DNA of 64,000 nucleotides from positions 1,674,001 through 1,738,000 of the forward strand of contig NZ_CP125652.1 of assembly GCF_030053135.1 (NCBI RefSeq), written 5' to 3'. Numbering within the stretch: position 1 is the stretch's first letter; every line of letters starts with the position of its first letter. Position numbers and translations under genes: made by a program. This document shows positions 8,278 to 17,747 of this stretch, in pieces. The stretch is from Rhizobium sp. BT04. GTDB lineage: Bacteria > Pseudomonadota > Alphaproteobacteria > Rhizobiales > Rhizobiaceae. The notes under the pieces were generated by a model, which had not been told where the DNA came from, searched no databases, and saw only the letters and a program-made list of their open reading frames with translations.

Positions 8278-8924
8278 GCATAAAGCCTTTCGTAAAGCGT
8301 GCGGACGATGCCGGCGGTGATGCCCCAGATCATTCTGGTTTCATAGGGCACGCGGTAGAAATGCCGGTCGATGCCGTCGATGACACGCCTGTCGCGGCTG
8401 TGGTTGGCAGGATTCATCAGGAAGGAAAGCGGCACTTCGAACACATCGTCCACCTCGGCCGGATTCAGCGTCAGTGCGAAGCCCGGCGTGACGACGCCGA
8501 GCACCGGCGTAATGCGGAAACCCGTCGAGGCAAGATAATTCGGCAGCCGCCCGACGGTTTCGACGAAGGAACCGGGGAGACCGATCTCCTCCTCCGTCTC
8601 GCGGATCGCCGCCATCTCAGGTGAGATATCGGCGGGATCGATCGAGCCGCCGGGAAAGGCGATCTGCCCGGAATGTTTGCGCAGCGTCGCCGTGCGCTTG
8701 GTGAAAATCACCTGCGCCTCTTCGCCGTCATCGACGACGGGCACGAGCACGGCAGCGTCGCGCAGCTTGAAGGTCTCGACCTCGGCCACGATATCGGGGT
8801 TGAGGATGTGGTCGCCGTGATCGCGCCAGGCATGATCGACCGGCCCGCCGTTCTGGTTGAGCGCGCGGCGGCGGAATTCGGCTGCTGAGAACAGCGGATA
8901 ACGGTGGGTGATCGCATCATTCAT
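8274..8924 (-). CDS. Nudix hydrolase, CoA pyrophosphatase-like
   Basis: A 216-residue Nudix enzyme. The Nudix box runs GGSIDPADISPEMAAIRETE followed by EEIGL (about residue 95), and the upstream AVLVPVV/VIFTKRTATLRKHSG pattern fits the NudL-type CoA pyrophosphatases, which split coenzyme A into phosphopantetheine and 3',5'-ADP. The start at ATG 8924 overlaps the stop of the DUF1285 gene (ATGA). A TTG two codons upstream is less likely. The other end overlaps cca, so all three genes are translationally coupled. Linking CoA turnover with tRNA repair has no obvious logic. Confidence 0.87.
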   Translation of the reverse strand: MNDAITHRYPLFSAAEFRRRALNQNGGPVDHAWRDHGDHILNPDIVAEVETFKLRDAAVLVPVVDDGEEAQVIFTKRTATLRKHSGQIAFPGGSIDPADISPEMAAIRETEEEIGLPGSFVETVGRLPNYLASTGFRITPVLGVVTPGFALTLNPAEVDDVFEVPLSFLMNPANHSRDRRVIDGIDRHFYRVPYETRMIWGITAGIVRTLYERLYA

Positions 8925-9544
8925 CGGCAAAGAGCATCCAGTTCGTCGGCCGGCATGACAGGGAAGACCTCGCCGGCGGAGCGGATCGCAAACATCGCCC
9001 GCCCCTCTACGTCGAGGATCTCGCCGAGCGCGACCAGTTCATACATCACCGCACGCGACACCAGCGCCTCCAGCCGCCCGCGCACATGCAGATAGGGTTT
9101 CAGTTCGGCGTTTCCGTCTGCAATGGCAAAGCGCAGCCGATGCTCTCCTCCCGCCTCCACGACATCACCGACATTGGTGCGGAAGGTCAGCACCTGTTGG
9201 CCTTGCCCCTCCGTTACGCTCATCTCCACGGCGATGAAAGGAGCGTCGACGACCCTTATCCCGACCTTTTCCACAGGAGTTACGAGATAGGTTCTCTGGT
9301 CGTCGTCTTTCCGCAAAACCGTCGAAAACAGCCGAACCAGCGCCGGCCGGCCGATCGGCGTGCCCATGTAGAACCAGGTGCCGTCGGCCCTGATCTCCAT
9401 GTCGATATCGCCGCAGAAAGGCGGATTCCACCGCTCGACCGGCGGCAACCCACGTTTTTTACCGCTACTTTCCGCGGACGCGCGCGAAATCATTGCGGCA
9501 AGTCCCGCCGCATCCGCCTGTCCGCTGATTTCTTCGGTTGCCAT
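8921..9544 (-). CDS. DUF1285 domain-containing protein
   Basis: A 207-residue soluble protein of the DUF1285 family, whose molecular role is unknown. The domain starts near residue 35 with PPVERWNPPFCGDIDMEI and DGTWFYMGTPIGRPALVRLF, then EKVGIRVVDAPF, all family features. There is no signal peptide. It is the first gene of the DUF1285-Nudix-cca operon and overlaps the next gene by four bases. It is divergent from the moxR operon across about 160 bases. Confidence 0.87.
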   Translation of the reverse strand: MATEEISGQADAAGLAAMISRASAESSGKKRGLPPVERWNPPFCGDIDMEIRADGTWFYMGTPIGRPALVRLFSTVLRKDDDQRTYLVTPVEKVGIRVVDAPFIAVEMSVTEGQGQQVLTFRTNVGDVVEAGGEHRLRFAIADGNAELKPYLHVRGRLEALVSRAVMYELVALGEILDVEGRAMFAIRSAGEVFPVMPADELDALCR

Positions 9545-9702
9545 TCTTCCGTCCCGGTTTGTCCTTAACGAAGTAAAGTCACGAGATAGTCATTCGCAAC
9601 GAACTTGTCAGCCCGTCGCATCTCCATAACTCTATCGAGTATGAGGCAGATGTATAAGTCCGCCGATTCGCTGCCGAATGATTTCAGCCGTTGGAGATGC
9701 CC

Positions 9703-10713
9703 GTGGGTATGATGAAGACCGAAGCCAGCCTCGATGAAAAGGCGATTGTCGCCGCCGCCGAGAAGGCGCTCTCCGATATCGCCGCCATCCGCGGACAAGT
9801 CTCGAAGGTAATCTTCGGTCAGGAAAGCGTCGTCGAGAACACTATTCTTGCCGTGCTCTCCGGCGGCCATGCCCTGCTGGTCGGCGTCCCCGGCCTTGCC
9901 AAGACCAGACTGGTGACGACGCTCGGCGAAGTGCTCGGCCTTGCCGCCAACCGCATCCAGTTCACGCCGGATCTGATGCCCTCGGATATTCTCGGGTCCG
10001 AGGTGATGGACCAGGACGACAGTGGACGCCGGTCTTTCCGCTTCGTCAAGGGCCCCGTTTTCGCCCAACTGCTGATGGCCGACGAGATCAACCGCGCCTC
10101 GCCGCGTACCCAGTCGGCCCTTCTGCAATCCATGCAGGAATATCACATCACCATCGCCGGCCAGCGCTATGACCTGCCGGCGCCGTTCCATGTGCTCGCC
10201 ACCCAGAACCCGCTCGAGCAGGAAGGCACCTATCCGCTCCCCGAAGCCCAGCTCGACCGTTTCCTGCTGCAGGTCGACGTCAACTATCCCGAACTCGCCG
10301 CCGAACGCCAGATCCTGCTGGAGACGACAGGCTTGGGCGAAACCCGGCCGGAGGCCGTCATCGACGCGCAGCGGCTGATCGAAATCCAGACCCTGGTGCG
10401 GCAGATGCCGGTGAGCGACACGGTCGTCGATGCCATCCTGGCGCTGGTGCGTTCCGCCCGTCCCGGACAGGGCAATGCCTCGACCGACAAGAACGTTGCC
10501 TGGGGTCCCGGCCCTCGCGCCGGCCAGGCGATGATGCTCTGCGCGCGCGCCAGGGCGCTCTACGAAGGCCGCCTTGCCCCCTCGCTCGACGATATATTCG
10601 CGCTCGCCGAACCCATTCTCCAGCACCGTATGGCCCTGACTTTCGCCGCCCGCGCCGAGGGCATGTCGGTGCGCGATGTCATCGCCGGACTGGTCAAGCA
10701 GGCAAAGGGATAA
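9703..10713 (+). CDS. MoxR-family AAA+ ATPase
   Basis: An AAA_3 ATPase of about 336 residues. Walker A is GVPGLAKT, Walker B is LLMADEINRA, the sensor region is HVLATQNPLEQEGTYPLPEAQ, and the lid domain follows. MoxR proteins act as chaperone-like ATPases that mature or activate partner proteins, usually with a von Willebrand factor A (VWA) domain partner encoded next door. Here the following DUF58 and BatA-like genes are those partners. The start is uncertain: GTG 9703 lies 6 nt after GGAG, while ATG 9697 and ATG 9709 are also in frame. Confidence 0.92.
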   Translation: MGMMKTEASLDEKAIVAAAEKALSDIAAIRGQVSKVIFGQESVVENTILAVLSGGHALLVGVPGLAKTRLVTTLGEVLGLAANRIQFTPDLMPSDILGSEVMDQDDSGRRSFRFVKGPVFAQLLMADEINRASPRTQSALLQSMQEYHITIAGQRYDLPAPFHVLATQNPLEQEGTYPLPEAQLDRFLLQVDVNYPELAAERQILLETTGLGETRPEAVIDAQRLIEIQTLVRQMPVSDTVVDAILALVRSARPGQGNASTDKNVAWGPGPRAGQAMMLCARARALYEGRLAPSLDDIFALAEPILQHRMALTFAARAEGMSVRDVIAGLVKQAKG

Positions 10714-10726
10714 GGAAGCCGGACGC

Positions 10727-11647
10727 GTGGCATCTATCGGACAGATCGTCAACCCGACGTCAGGCAGCGATGCCCTTTCCCGCGCCAGGCAGCGGGCCGC
10801 CCTGGTGCCGGACTGCTTGGTGGAAGCCAAGCGCATCGCCAATACGGTGATCGCCGGCTGGCATGGCCGCCGCAAACGCGGCATCGGCGAAAATTTCTGG
10901 CAGTTCCGTCCCTATGCCGAGGGCGAGAGCCTGTCGCGCATCGATTGGCGCCGCTCCGCCCGCGACGACCATACTTATGTGCGCGAACGCGAATGGGAGG
11001 CAGCCCACACGATCTGGCTCTGGTGCGACATGTCGCCTTCGATGATGTACAAGTCGAGCTACGGCAACGTCTCCAAGGAAAGCCGCGCGCTGGTCGTCAT
11101 GCTGGCACTGGCCGAAATCCTCGCCCGCTCCGGCGAGCGCATCGGCTGCCCCGGCATCATGGAACCCGCCTCCGCCCGCAACGCCGCCGAACGCCTCGCA
11201 GCCGCGCTCATGCACACACCGCTGACCGGCGGCCTGCCGGAAACGGCGATGATCCGCGGCTGGAGCGACCTCGTCCTGATCGGCGATTTCCTCGACGATG
11301 CGGCGGCGATCATGGAACGCCTCGGCCCGCTTGCCCGCCGCGGCCTGCGCGGCCATGTGGTCGAGATAGCAGATCCCGCCGAGGAGATATTCCCCTATAG
11401 CGGCCGCACCGAATTCACCGATCCGGAGACCGGCGCCAAGCTCGTCTCCGGCCGCGCCGAACACATCCGCGAAGCCTATCGCAACGCCTACCTCGCCCGC
11501 AGGGACAGCCTCGGACAATCGCTGCGCCATCTCGGCTGGACCTTCGCGAGCCACCGCACCGATCACCTTGCGTCGGAGGCACTGGTCGCGGTGCATATGT
11601 ATCTGTCCGGCATGCCGGCCAAGGCAACGCACGGAGGGCAGCTATGA
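10727..11647 (+). CDS. DUF58 domain-containing protein
   Basis: A 306-residue protein of the DUF58 family, usually paired with MoxR. The family signature is seen as GENFWQFRPYAEGESLSRID with WRRSARDDHTYVREREWE, followed by a VWA-like core WLWCDMSPSMMY whose D-x-S-x-S pattern is a possible metal-ion adhesion site. It lacks the usual N-terminal membrane segments of some homologues and is probably cytosolic. The start is a GTG at 10727, 13 nt after moxR, with AAGGA upstream. It overlaps the next gene by ATGA at 11644. Confidence 0.9.
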   Translation: MASIGQIVNPTSGSDALSRARQRAALVPDCLVEAKRIANTVIAGWHGRRKRGIGENFWQFRPYAEGESLSRIDWRRSARDDHTYVREREWEAAHTIWLWCDMSPSMMYKSSYGNVSKESRALVVMLALAEILARSGERIGCPGIMEPASARNAAERLAAALMHTPLTGGLPETAMIRGWSDLVLIGDFLDDAAAIMERLGPLARRGLRGHVVEIADPAEEIFPYSGRTEFTDPETGAKLVSGRAEHIREAYRNAYLARRDSLGQSLRHLGWTFASHRTDHLASEALVAVHMYLSGMPAKATHGGQL

Positions 11648-14457
11648 GCGCCGTTCCCTTCGCTTTCGCCTTTCCCGCCATTCTCGGCGCGCTCGTTGCG
11701 CTGCCCGTCATCTGGTGGCTGCTGCGGCTGACGCCGCCACGTCCGAAGAGCGAGGTCTTCCCGCCGCTGAAGATCCTCGCATCGGTGCTGAAGCGCGAGG
11801 AGACGCCGGCGCAAAGCCCGTGGTGGCTGACGCTGCTGCGCATGCTGCTCGCCGCCGTCGTCATCCTTGCGATCGCCGATCCGGTTTTCAATCCACGCAC
11901 CAGTTCGCTCGCATCCGGCGGCCCGCTCGTCCTCTTCGTCGACAACAGCTGGGCGGCGGCACCTGATTGGGACCGCCGCATCCAGACCGCCGACGCGTTG
12001 ATAGACGATGCCGAATCCGCCGGCATGCCCGTATCGATCGCCTTCACTGCCGATCCGACCAACGACGCCGTTCCAGGCACCGCCGCAGGCGCCCGCGACA
12101 AGCTGCGCGCCGCCGAGCCGCGACCGCTGGTACCGGACCGTGAGCGCGCCTTCCAGGCGCTGCGCGCCGCGCTGAACGGCATCAAGCCGGGCACCCTCGC
12201 CTTTCTGACCGACGGCGCCGCCACCAAGGCCGACGACGCCACGGTGCGCAGGCTCGCCGAACTCCAGCCCGCCGATCTCCGCCTGATCGAGGGCGACGCC
12301 GCACGGACGGTCGCGATCACCGCGGCCAACAATGCGGCTGATGCCATGACCGTCAAGGTCACACGCCTCAACACCTCGCATGCCGCATCCGTGGCGCTGA
12401 ACGCCGTCGATAACCAGGGCCGCTCGATCGCCAATGGCAGGGTGGATTTCCGTCCCGGCCAGAGCGTTGCGACGAGTTCGATCACCGCACCTTTCGAGAT
12501 GCGCAACGATTTCGCTCGCGTCAGCGTTGATAACGGCGCGACGGCAGGCGCGGTCCACCTTCTCGACGACGCATTCAAGCGCCGCCGTGTCGTCTTGCTG
12601 TCAGGTGAAGGAGGGGATGAGTTCCAGCCGCTGCTCTCGCCGCTCTATTATATCCAGCGGGCGCTGCAGCCCTATGCGGATCTGATCCAACCCAGCGATT
12701 CCGATCTTTCGGTGGCAATACCGAAACTTCTCGCCAGCAATCCCTCCATCATCATCATGGCCGATATCGGCCGGCTGCCGGAGGAGACCTACGAACCTTT
12801 GACCCGCTGGATATCGAATGGCGGTATGCTCCTGCGTTTTGCCGGCCCGCGCATGGCGGCAGCGCCTGCGGACGATCCGCTGATCCCTGTCATCTTGCGC
12901 CAGGGAGAACGGGCGCTGGGCGGCACATTGTCATGGAGCGAGCCGCAGTCGCTTGCCGAATTTCCGAGTTTCGGGCCTTTTGCCGGCATAACGCGTCCCG
13001 CCGATGTCGTCGTCAAGCGCCAGGTGCTGGCTGAACCGACGCCTGATCTTGCCGAACGCACCTGGGCGAGCCTGGCCGACGGCACGCCGCTCGTCACGAT
13101 GAAGCAACTCGCATCCGGCCAGATCGTCCTGTTTCATGTCACGGCGGAAGCGACCTGGTCCGATCTGCCGATCTCAGGCACTTTCGTCGACATGCTGCGA
13201 CACCTCCTGCAGATATCGCGCTCGGGCGGCGTGACGTCGGAGGCGCGCGGCAATGCGCGTGTCTCAGAGACGCTGCCGCCGTTCCGCATGCTGACCGCCA
13301 AGGGCACGCTTGTCTCCGAGACGGGTTCGGCGCGGCCCCTCATTCCACCGGCCGGAGCCGAGCCGACGGCGAATTTCGACAACCCGCCCGGGCTCTACGG
13401 TTCGGAAGATGGTTTCACCTCACTGAACGTCCTGCCCGAGAATGCCGAACTGATGCCGCTCGACACAACGGGGACCAATGCCGTGCGCGAAGGCCTGATC
13501 GGCGGCGAGAGCTGGTCAGCAAAGCCCGCGCTCTTTCTTACAGCTTTCCTGCTGCTCCTGGCCGATAGCCTCGTCGTCCTCTTCATGAATGGCGCGTTCT
13601 CGCGCTCGCGCCCGGCGGTCCGCACAGCGGCGATGATCGCCATTGCGCTCAGTGCCGGCTTTCTCATGCAACCCGGCACGCTTCACGCCGACGACTCCCA
13701 GCCCGGCGACGACCTCATCCTGCAGAGGCTGGATAACACCCACCTCGCCTATGTCGTCACCGGTGAACAGGACGTGGACAATATATCCGAGCGCGGCCTC
13801 GAGGGCCTCACCCAGTTCCTGACATTCCGCACGACGCTGGAGCCGGCGCCGCCGGTGGGTATCGACCCCACCAAGGACGAACTCTCCTTCTACCCGATCA
13901 TCTACTGGCCGGTTTCGGCGACGGCGCCGATGCCGTCGACGGCGGCGATCAGCCGCATCGACGCCTATATGCGCAATGGCGGCACCGTGCTTTTCGATAC
14001 GCGCGACCAGATCAGCGCATTGGACAATGGCGGCAACGTCAGCGCCAACGGTCAAAGGCTGCAGCAAATCCTCGGCAATCTCGACATTCCGCCGCTCGAG
14101 CCGGTACCGTCAGATCACGTGCTGACGAAATCCTTCTATCTCCTCTCGAGCTTTCCCGGTCGTTACACCGGCAGCCCCCTCTGGATCGAGGCCCGGCAGG
14201 GCGGCCGCGAAGCGACCGAAAAATCGGCGGCGACAGCCGACGGCGTTTCGCCGATCCTGATCACCGGCAATGATTTCGCCGGTGCCTGGGCAATCGACGA
14301 CAACGGCATACCGATACTGCCGACCGTGCCGTCGGATGAAACGCAGCGCGAATATGCCTATCGTTCCGGCGTCAACATCATGATGTACATGCTGACCGGC
14401 AACTACAAGACCGACCAGGTCCATGTTCCCGACCTTCTCGAACGGTTAGGACAATGA
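11644..14457 (+). CDS. Large membrane protein with BatA N-terminus and DUF4159 domain
   Basis: A 937-residue inner-membrane protein. The N-terminus is BatA-like, with hydrophobic helices at about 5-22 and 62-80. A VWA-like region follows, LVLFVDNSWAA, which lacks the full D-x-S-x-S site. Extracytoplasmic domains fill the middle. Two more helices lie near 625-645 and 660-680, and the C-terminal 240 residues are DUF4159 (LILQRLDNTHLAYV, ELSFYPIIYWPV, GGTVLFDTRD). It is translationally coupled to the DUF58 gene (ATGA) and lies 1 nt before the next large gene. It probably forms the membrane part of a MoxR-driven complex; the client is unknown. Confidence 0.85.
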   Translation: MSAVPFAFAFPAILGALVALPVIWWLLRLTPPRPKSEVFPPLKILASVLKREETPAQSPWWLTLLRMLLAAVVILAIADPVFNPRTSSLASGGPLVLFVDNSWAAAPDWDRRIQTADALIDDAESAGMPVSIAFTADPTNDAVPGTAAGARDKLRAAEPRPLVPDRERAFQALRAALNGIKPGTLAFLTDGAATKADDATVRRLAELQPADLRLIEGDAARTVAITAANNAADAMTVKVTRLNTSHAASVALNAVDNQGRSIANGRVDFRPGQSVATSSITAPFEMRNDFARVSVDNGATAGAVHLLDDAFKRRRVVLLSGEGGDEFQPLLSPLYYIQRALQPYADLIQPSDSDLSVAIPKLLASNPSIIIMADIGRLPEETYEPLTRWISNGGMLLRFAGPRMAAAPADDPLIPVILRQGERALGGTLSWSEPQSLAEFPSFGPFAGITRPADVVVKRQVLAEPTPDLAERTWASLADGTPLVTMKQLASGQIVLFHVTAEATWSDLPISGTFVDMLRHLLQISRSGGVTSEARGNARVSETLPPFRMLTAKGTLVSETGSARPLIPPAGAEPTANFDNPPGLYGSEDGFTSLNVLPENAELMPLDTTGTNAVREGLIGGESWSAKPALFLTAFLLLLADSLVVLFMNGAFSRSRPAVRTAAMIAIALSAGFLMQPGTLHADDSQPGDDLILQRLDNTHLAYVVTGEQDVDNISERGLEGLTQFLTFRTTLEPAPPVGIDPTKDELSFYPIIYWPVSATAPMPSTAAISRIDAYMRNGGTVLFDTRDQISALDNGGNVSANGQRLQQILGNLDIPPLEPVPSDHVLTKSFYLLSSFPGRYTGSPLWIEARQGGREATEKSAATADGVSPILITGNDFAGAWAIDDNGIPILPTVPSDETQREYAYRSGVNIMMYMLTGNYKTDQVHVPDLLERLGQ

Positions 14458-14458
14458 G

Positions 14459-16528
14459 ATGACCTTCGACTTTTCACCCTTCCTGCCTTGGCCGGTTCTG
14501 GCCGCACTGGCTGCCGTCAGCGCCATCATCGCCGGCTTGGCAATCTGGCGCGGCATTCGCGGCGCCTGGATCCGGACGCTGGCAGCGCTCGCCATGCTCA
14601 CCGCCCTTGCCAATCCTGTGCTGCTGCAGGAGGACCGGGATCAGCTGTCGACCATCGTCCCGGTTCTCGTTGATCGAAGCCAGAGCCAACAGACGCCCGA
14701 TCGCGTCAAGACGACCGACGATGCGCTTGCGGCCTTGAAGGGACAGCTCGCCCGCTTTCCCCAGATAGAACCCCGCTTCGTCGATGTCGAAGGCGACGTC
14801 AATTCCGACGTGCCGTCGACCCGGCTGTTCGACGCACTGTCGGCCAATATCGCCGATGTCCCGCCCGCCCGTATCGGCGGCGCCATCATGCTGACAGACG
14901 GCGAAGTCCATGATGTTCCGGCCGCCAATCAGGCGCTCGGTTTCGACGCGCCGATCCATGGCCTCATCACCGGCAAAGCCAACGAATTCGATCGCCGCAT
15001 CGAAGTCATCAAGGGGCCGCGCTTCGGCATCGTCAACGAGGAGCAGCAGGTCGTTCTGCGCGTCTTCGACGACGGCCCGAGCCCTGGCGGCACGGCCAAT
15101 GTCACCGTGAAGCTGAACGGTGATGAGATCGCCACCCTGCAGGCGACGCCCGGCCAGGATACGCCCTTCTCCTTCAAGGTGCCGGCCGGCGGCAGCAACG
15201 TGCTCGAATTCTCGGTCGCAGCCCTTCCCGGTGAAGTCACCACCGCCAACAACCGCGCCGTCCATGTCATCGACGGCATCCGCCAGAATCTCCGCGTCCT
15301 TCTCGTCTCCGGCGAACCGCATGCCGGCGAGCGCGCCTGGCGCAACCTCTTGAAATCCGACGCCTCGGTCGATCTCGTCCACTTCACCATCCTGCGTCCG
15401 CCGGAAAAGCAGGACGGCACGCCGATCAACGAGCTGTCGCTGATCGCCTTCCCGACGCGCGAGCTCTTCGTCGACAAGATCAAGGATTTCGACCTGATCA
15501 TCTTCGACCGCTACCAGCACCGCGGCGTGCTGCCCCTGCTCTATTACGATTACATCGCGCAATATGTCGACAATGGCGGCGCGCTGCTGATCGCCGCCGG
15601 CCCCGAGCACGCCGGTCCCGATTCCATCGCCCTGACGCCGCTGTCCTCGGTCCTGCCGGCAACGCCCACCGGAGAGATGATCGAAAAAGCCTTCTATCCC
15701 CGGCTCTCCGAGGAAGGCCGCAAACATCCCGTCACGCGCGGCCTTGATGGTTCGGGCGAGGATCCGCCGCATTGGGGCCGCTGGTTCCGCAGCGTCGATG
15801 TCGACCGGCCGCAGGGCGAGACGATCATGCTCGGCGCCGACAACCATCCTTTGCTGGTGCTGAACCGCGCCGGCCAGGGCCGCGTGGCCATGCTGCTTTC
15901 CGATCAGGGCTGGCTCTGGGCGCGCGGCTTCGAAGGCGGCGGTCCGAACGTTTCGCTCTATCGCCGTATCGCCCATTGGCTGATGAAGGAGCCGGCGCTC
16001 GAGGAAGAAGCGCTGACGGCGCGCGCCTCCGGCCGGACTCTTGAAGTCACGCGCCAGACGATCGGCGACAATCCCGGGAACGCCACCGTGCGTTATCCCT
16101 CCGGCAAGACCGAAACCCTGCCGCTCACCCAATCCGAACCCGGGCTCTACAAGGCCGAGAAGAGGATGGACGAAATCGGCCTCTTCGAAATCCGCAACGG
16201 CAAGCTCTCGACGCTTGTCCATATCGGCGCCGTCGACGCACCGGAATTTAAGGCAATGATCTCGACGACCGATGTGCTGAAGCCGGTCGCCGATAGAAGC
16301 AAGGGTCTCGTGACCCGCATTGCCAATGAAAATGGCAGGATCAGCATGCCGCCGATCCTGCCGGTGCGCGGCCAGGTGCGCGTCGCCGACAATGATCGCA
16401 TGATGATCCGCATGACCAGCGAGACGGTTTTGAAGGGCATAAACACGCTGCCGCTCTTTGCCGGTTTTGCCGGCGTCGGCATTCTGCTCTTCGCCTTCGG
16501 CGCCATGTGGTGGCGCGAAGGGCGGTAA
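14459..16528 (+). CDS. Large membrane protein of the MoxR operon (glutamine amidotransferase-like fold)
   Basis: A 689-residue protein with two N-terminal membrane helices (about 10-28 and 36-54) and one C-terminal helix (about 665-683), leaving a large extracytoplasmic body. A VWA-like strand VPVLVDRSQSQQT follows the second helix. The region RVLLVSGEPHAGERAWRNLL to NGGALLIAAGPEH resembles the class I amidotransferase-like fold used by such VWA partner proteins, but no catalytic Cys-His pair is seen. It is therefore probably a binding module. It lies 1 nt after the DUF4159 gene and 4 nt before the acetyltransferase gene. Confidence 0.82.
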   Translation: MTFDFSPFLPWPVLAALAAVSAIIAGLAIWRGIRGAWIRTLAALAMLTALANPVLLQEDRDQLSTIVPVLVDRSQSQQTPDRVKTTDDALAALKGQLARFPQIEPRFVDVEGDVNSDVPSTRLFDALSANIADVPPARIGGAIMLTDGEVHDVPAANQALGFDAPIHGLITGKANEFDRRIEVIKGPRFGIVNEEQQVVLRVFDDGPSPGGTANVTVKLNGDEIATLQATPGQDTPFSFKVPAGGSNVLEFSVAALPGEVTTANNRAVHVIDGIRQNLRVLLVSGEPHAGERAWRNLLKSDASVDLVHFTILRPPEKQDGTPINELSLIAFPTRELFVDKIKDFDLIIFDRYQHRGVLPLLYYDYIAQYVDNGGALLIAAGPEHAGPDSIALTPLSSVLPATPTGEMIEKAFYPRLSEEGRKHPVTRGLDGSGEDPPHWGRWFRSVDVDRPQGETIMLGADNHPLLVLNRAGQGRVAMLLSDQGWLWARGFEGGGPNVSLYRRIAHWLMKEPALEEEALTARASGRTLEVTRQTIGDNPGNATVRYPSGKTETLPLTQSEPGLYKAEKRMDEIGLFEIRNGKLSTLVHIGAVDAPEFKAMISTTDVLKPVADRSKGLVTRIANENGRISMPPILPVRGQVRVADNDRMMIRMTSETVLKGINTLPLFAGFAGVGILLFAFGAMWWREGR

Positions 16529-16532
16529 TCTC

Positions 16533-16949
16533 ATGCCGGAATTCGAGCTCACCGCCGCGCCCTCGCCGGAAGAACTCGCGGCGATTACCGATGCGCTCTC
16601 GGCCTTCAACACTGGCGATGTCGGCCCGTCCGATCGCCGGACGCTCGCCGTCCTCATCCGCGACACCGACGGCAAGGTGACCGGCGGTCTTTCGGGCTTT
16701 ACCGCCTGGGGCTGGCTCTTCACCCAGATGCTCTATATCCCCGATACGCTGCGCGGCACCGGTCTTGCCGGCAAGCTCCTGAGCAAAGCAGAAGAAGAGG
16801 CGAGAGCCCGGGGCTGCCGCGGCGCCTGGATCGACACCTTCAGCCCGCAGGCGCTGCGCGCCTATCTGCGTCAGGGTTATGAGGTCTTCGGAGAGCTTCA
16901 GGACTTCCCGGAAGGCCGCACGCGCAGCTTCCTCCGCAAAAACCTCTGA
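16533..16949 (+). CDS. GNAT-family N-acetyltransferase
   Basis: A 138-residue GNAT protein that would transfer an acetyl group from acetyl-CoA to an unknown amine. The cofactor loop is seen in LYIPDTLRGTGLAGKLLSKA (R/Q-x-x-G-x-G/A pattern), followed by WIDTFSPQALRAYLRQGYEV typical of the C-terminal half. The ATG at 16533 lies 4 nt after the previous stop with GGGCGG upstream, so it is the last gene of the MoxR operon. It ends next to a convergent gene. Whether it belongs functionally to the MoxR complex is unknown. Confidence 0.82.
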   Translation: MPEFELTAAPSPEELAAITDALSAFNTGDVGPSDRRTLAVLIRDTDGKVTGGLSGFTAWGWLFTQMLYIPDTLRGTGLAGKLLSKAEEEARARGCRGAWIDTFSPQALRAYLRQGYEVFGELQDFPEGRTRSFLRKNL

Positions 16950-17450
16950 TCATCCGTGCCAGGCGATGATGCCCTTCAGCCGCTCGTGCACGCCCGCGGC
17001 GATCGGAACGACGAGCACGCGGCCGGGATCGACGGGGCCTGGAAACGACAGCGCGTTGTAGGCGACCTTCTCGAAGCCGAGCGGGCCGTAATAGGGCGGA
17101 TCGCCGACCAGGATGACGGCTTCCGAGCCCTTGCGTCTCGCCGCCTCCACCGCGATCCGCACCAGTTCCCGGCCGATGCCCTTATTCTTGTGCGAGGGGC
17201 GGACGGCGAGCGGGCCGAGCAGATGGCCCTTCACGGAGCCCGCCAGCACCGGCGTCATGCGCACGGAAGCGATCGTCTCGCCATTATCGGTGCAGATGAA
17301 GGAGAGCGACAAATCATGCGGCCCCTGCTCGCGGATACGCGCGGCAGCGCGGGTGAAGCGGCCGGGACCGAAGGCTTCTTCGTTGATGTGTTCGATGGCG
17401 GCGTCATGAGACGCGTCTTCGGTGAGGTAGACGAGATCGTGCTTGTACAT
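16950..17450 (-). CDS. GNAT-family N-acetyltransferase
   Basis: A protein of about 166 residues with the GNAT fold: HINEEAFGPGRFTRAAARIR, then the V-R-M-T-P-V-L strand, the acetyl-CoA loop LAVRPSHKNKGIGRELVRIA (R-x-x-G-x-G), and VGDPPYYGPLGFEKV near the end. This matches the COG3153 type of N-acetyltransferase. The start is uncertain: ATG 17450 gives the usual N-terminus but a weak ribosome site, and ATG 17513 and an ORF start at 17609 are also open. It is divergent from the GST gene and convergent with the preceding acetyltransferase. Confidence 0.83.
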   Translation of the reverse strand: MYKHDLVYLTEDASHDAAIEHINEEAFGPGRFTRAAARIREQGPHDLSLSFICTDNGETIASVRMTPVLAGSVKGHLLGPLAVRPSHKNKGIGRELVRIAVEAARRKGSEAVILVGDPPYYGPLGFEKVAYNALSFPGPVDPGRVLVVPIAAGVHERLKGIIAWHG

Positions 17451-17747
17451 GATGACAGAAACCGGATGGACAGATTGATGGGTCTCGAACACGCCTTGGG
17501 CGTTCGGGAGCATCAGCGTCGTCGCGGGTTTCTGGAAATGAACATCAGGCAGGGATCCCAAAATCGTGAAAAGGCCGATAGCAGGAAAACTTTCGGCCGT
17601 CCAACGCAAAATGCACTGTCAGCTGACCGACGTGACGCACTGTTCAATCTTTACCGCCTGCAAAGCCCCGCTATCTCGGATATCTTCCAGCCAACACGCA
17701 ACCGAGGGCCAGTGCCAAGGGCCAGGCCAACCAAGGGAATGAAGATC

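Noticed and set aside
9565..10884. Long minus-strand open frame opposite the moxR gene
   Set aside because: Shadow; the plus-strand MoxR protein has all AAA+ motifs.
14474..16723. 749-codon minus-strand open frame opposite the second membrane protein
   Set aside because: Composition (His/Asp/Gly/Arg-rich) and lack of domains indicate a shadow.
16956..17747. Upstream extension of the glutathione transferase frame
   Set aside because: Overlaps the opposite-strand acetyltransferase; the family start and ribosome site are at 17748.
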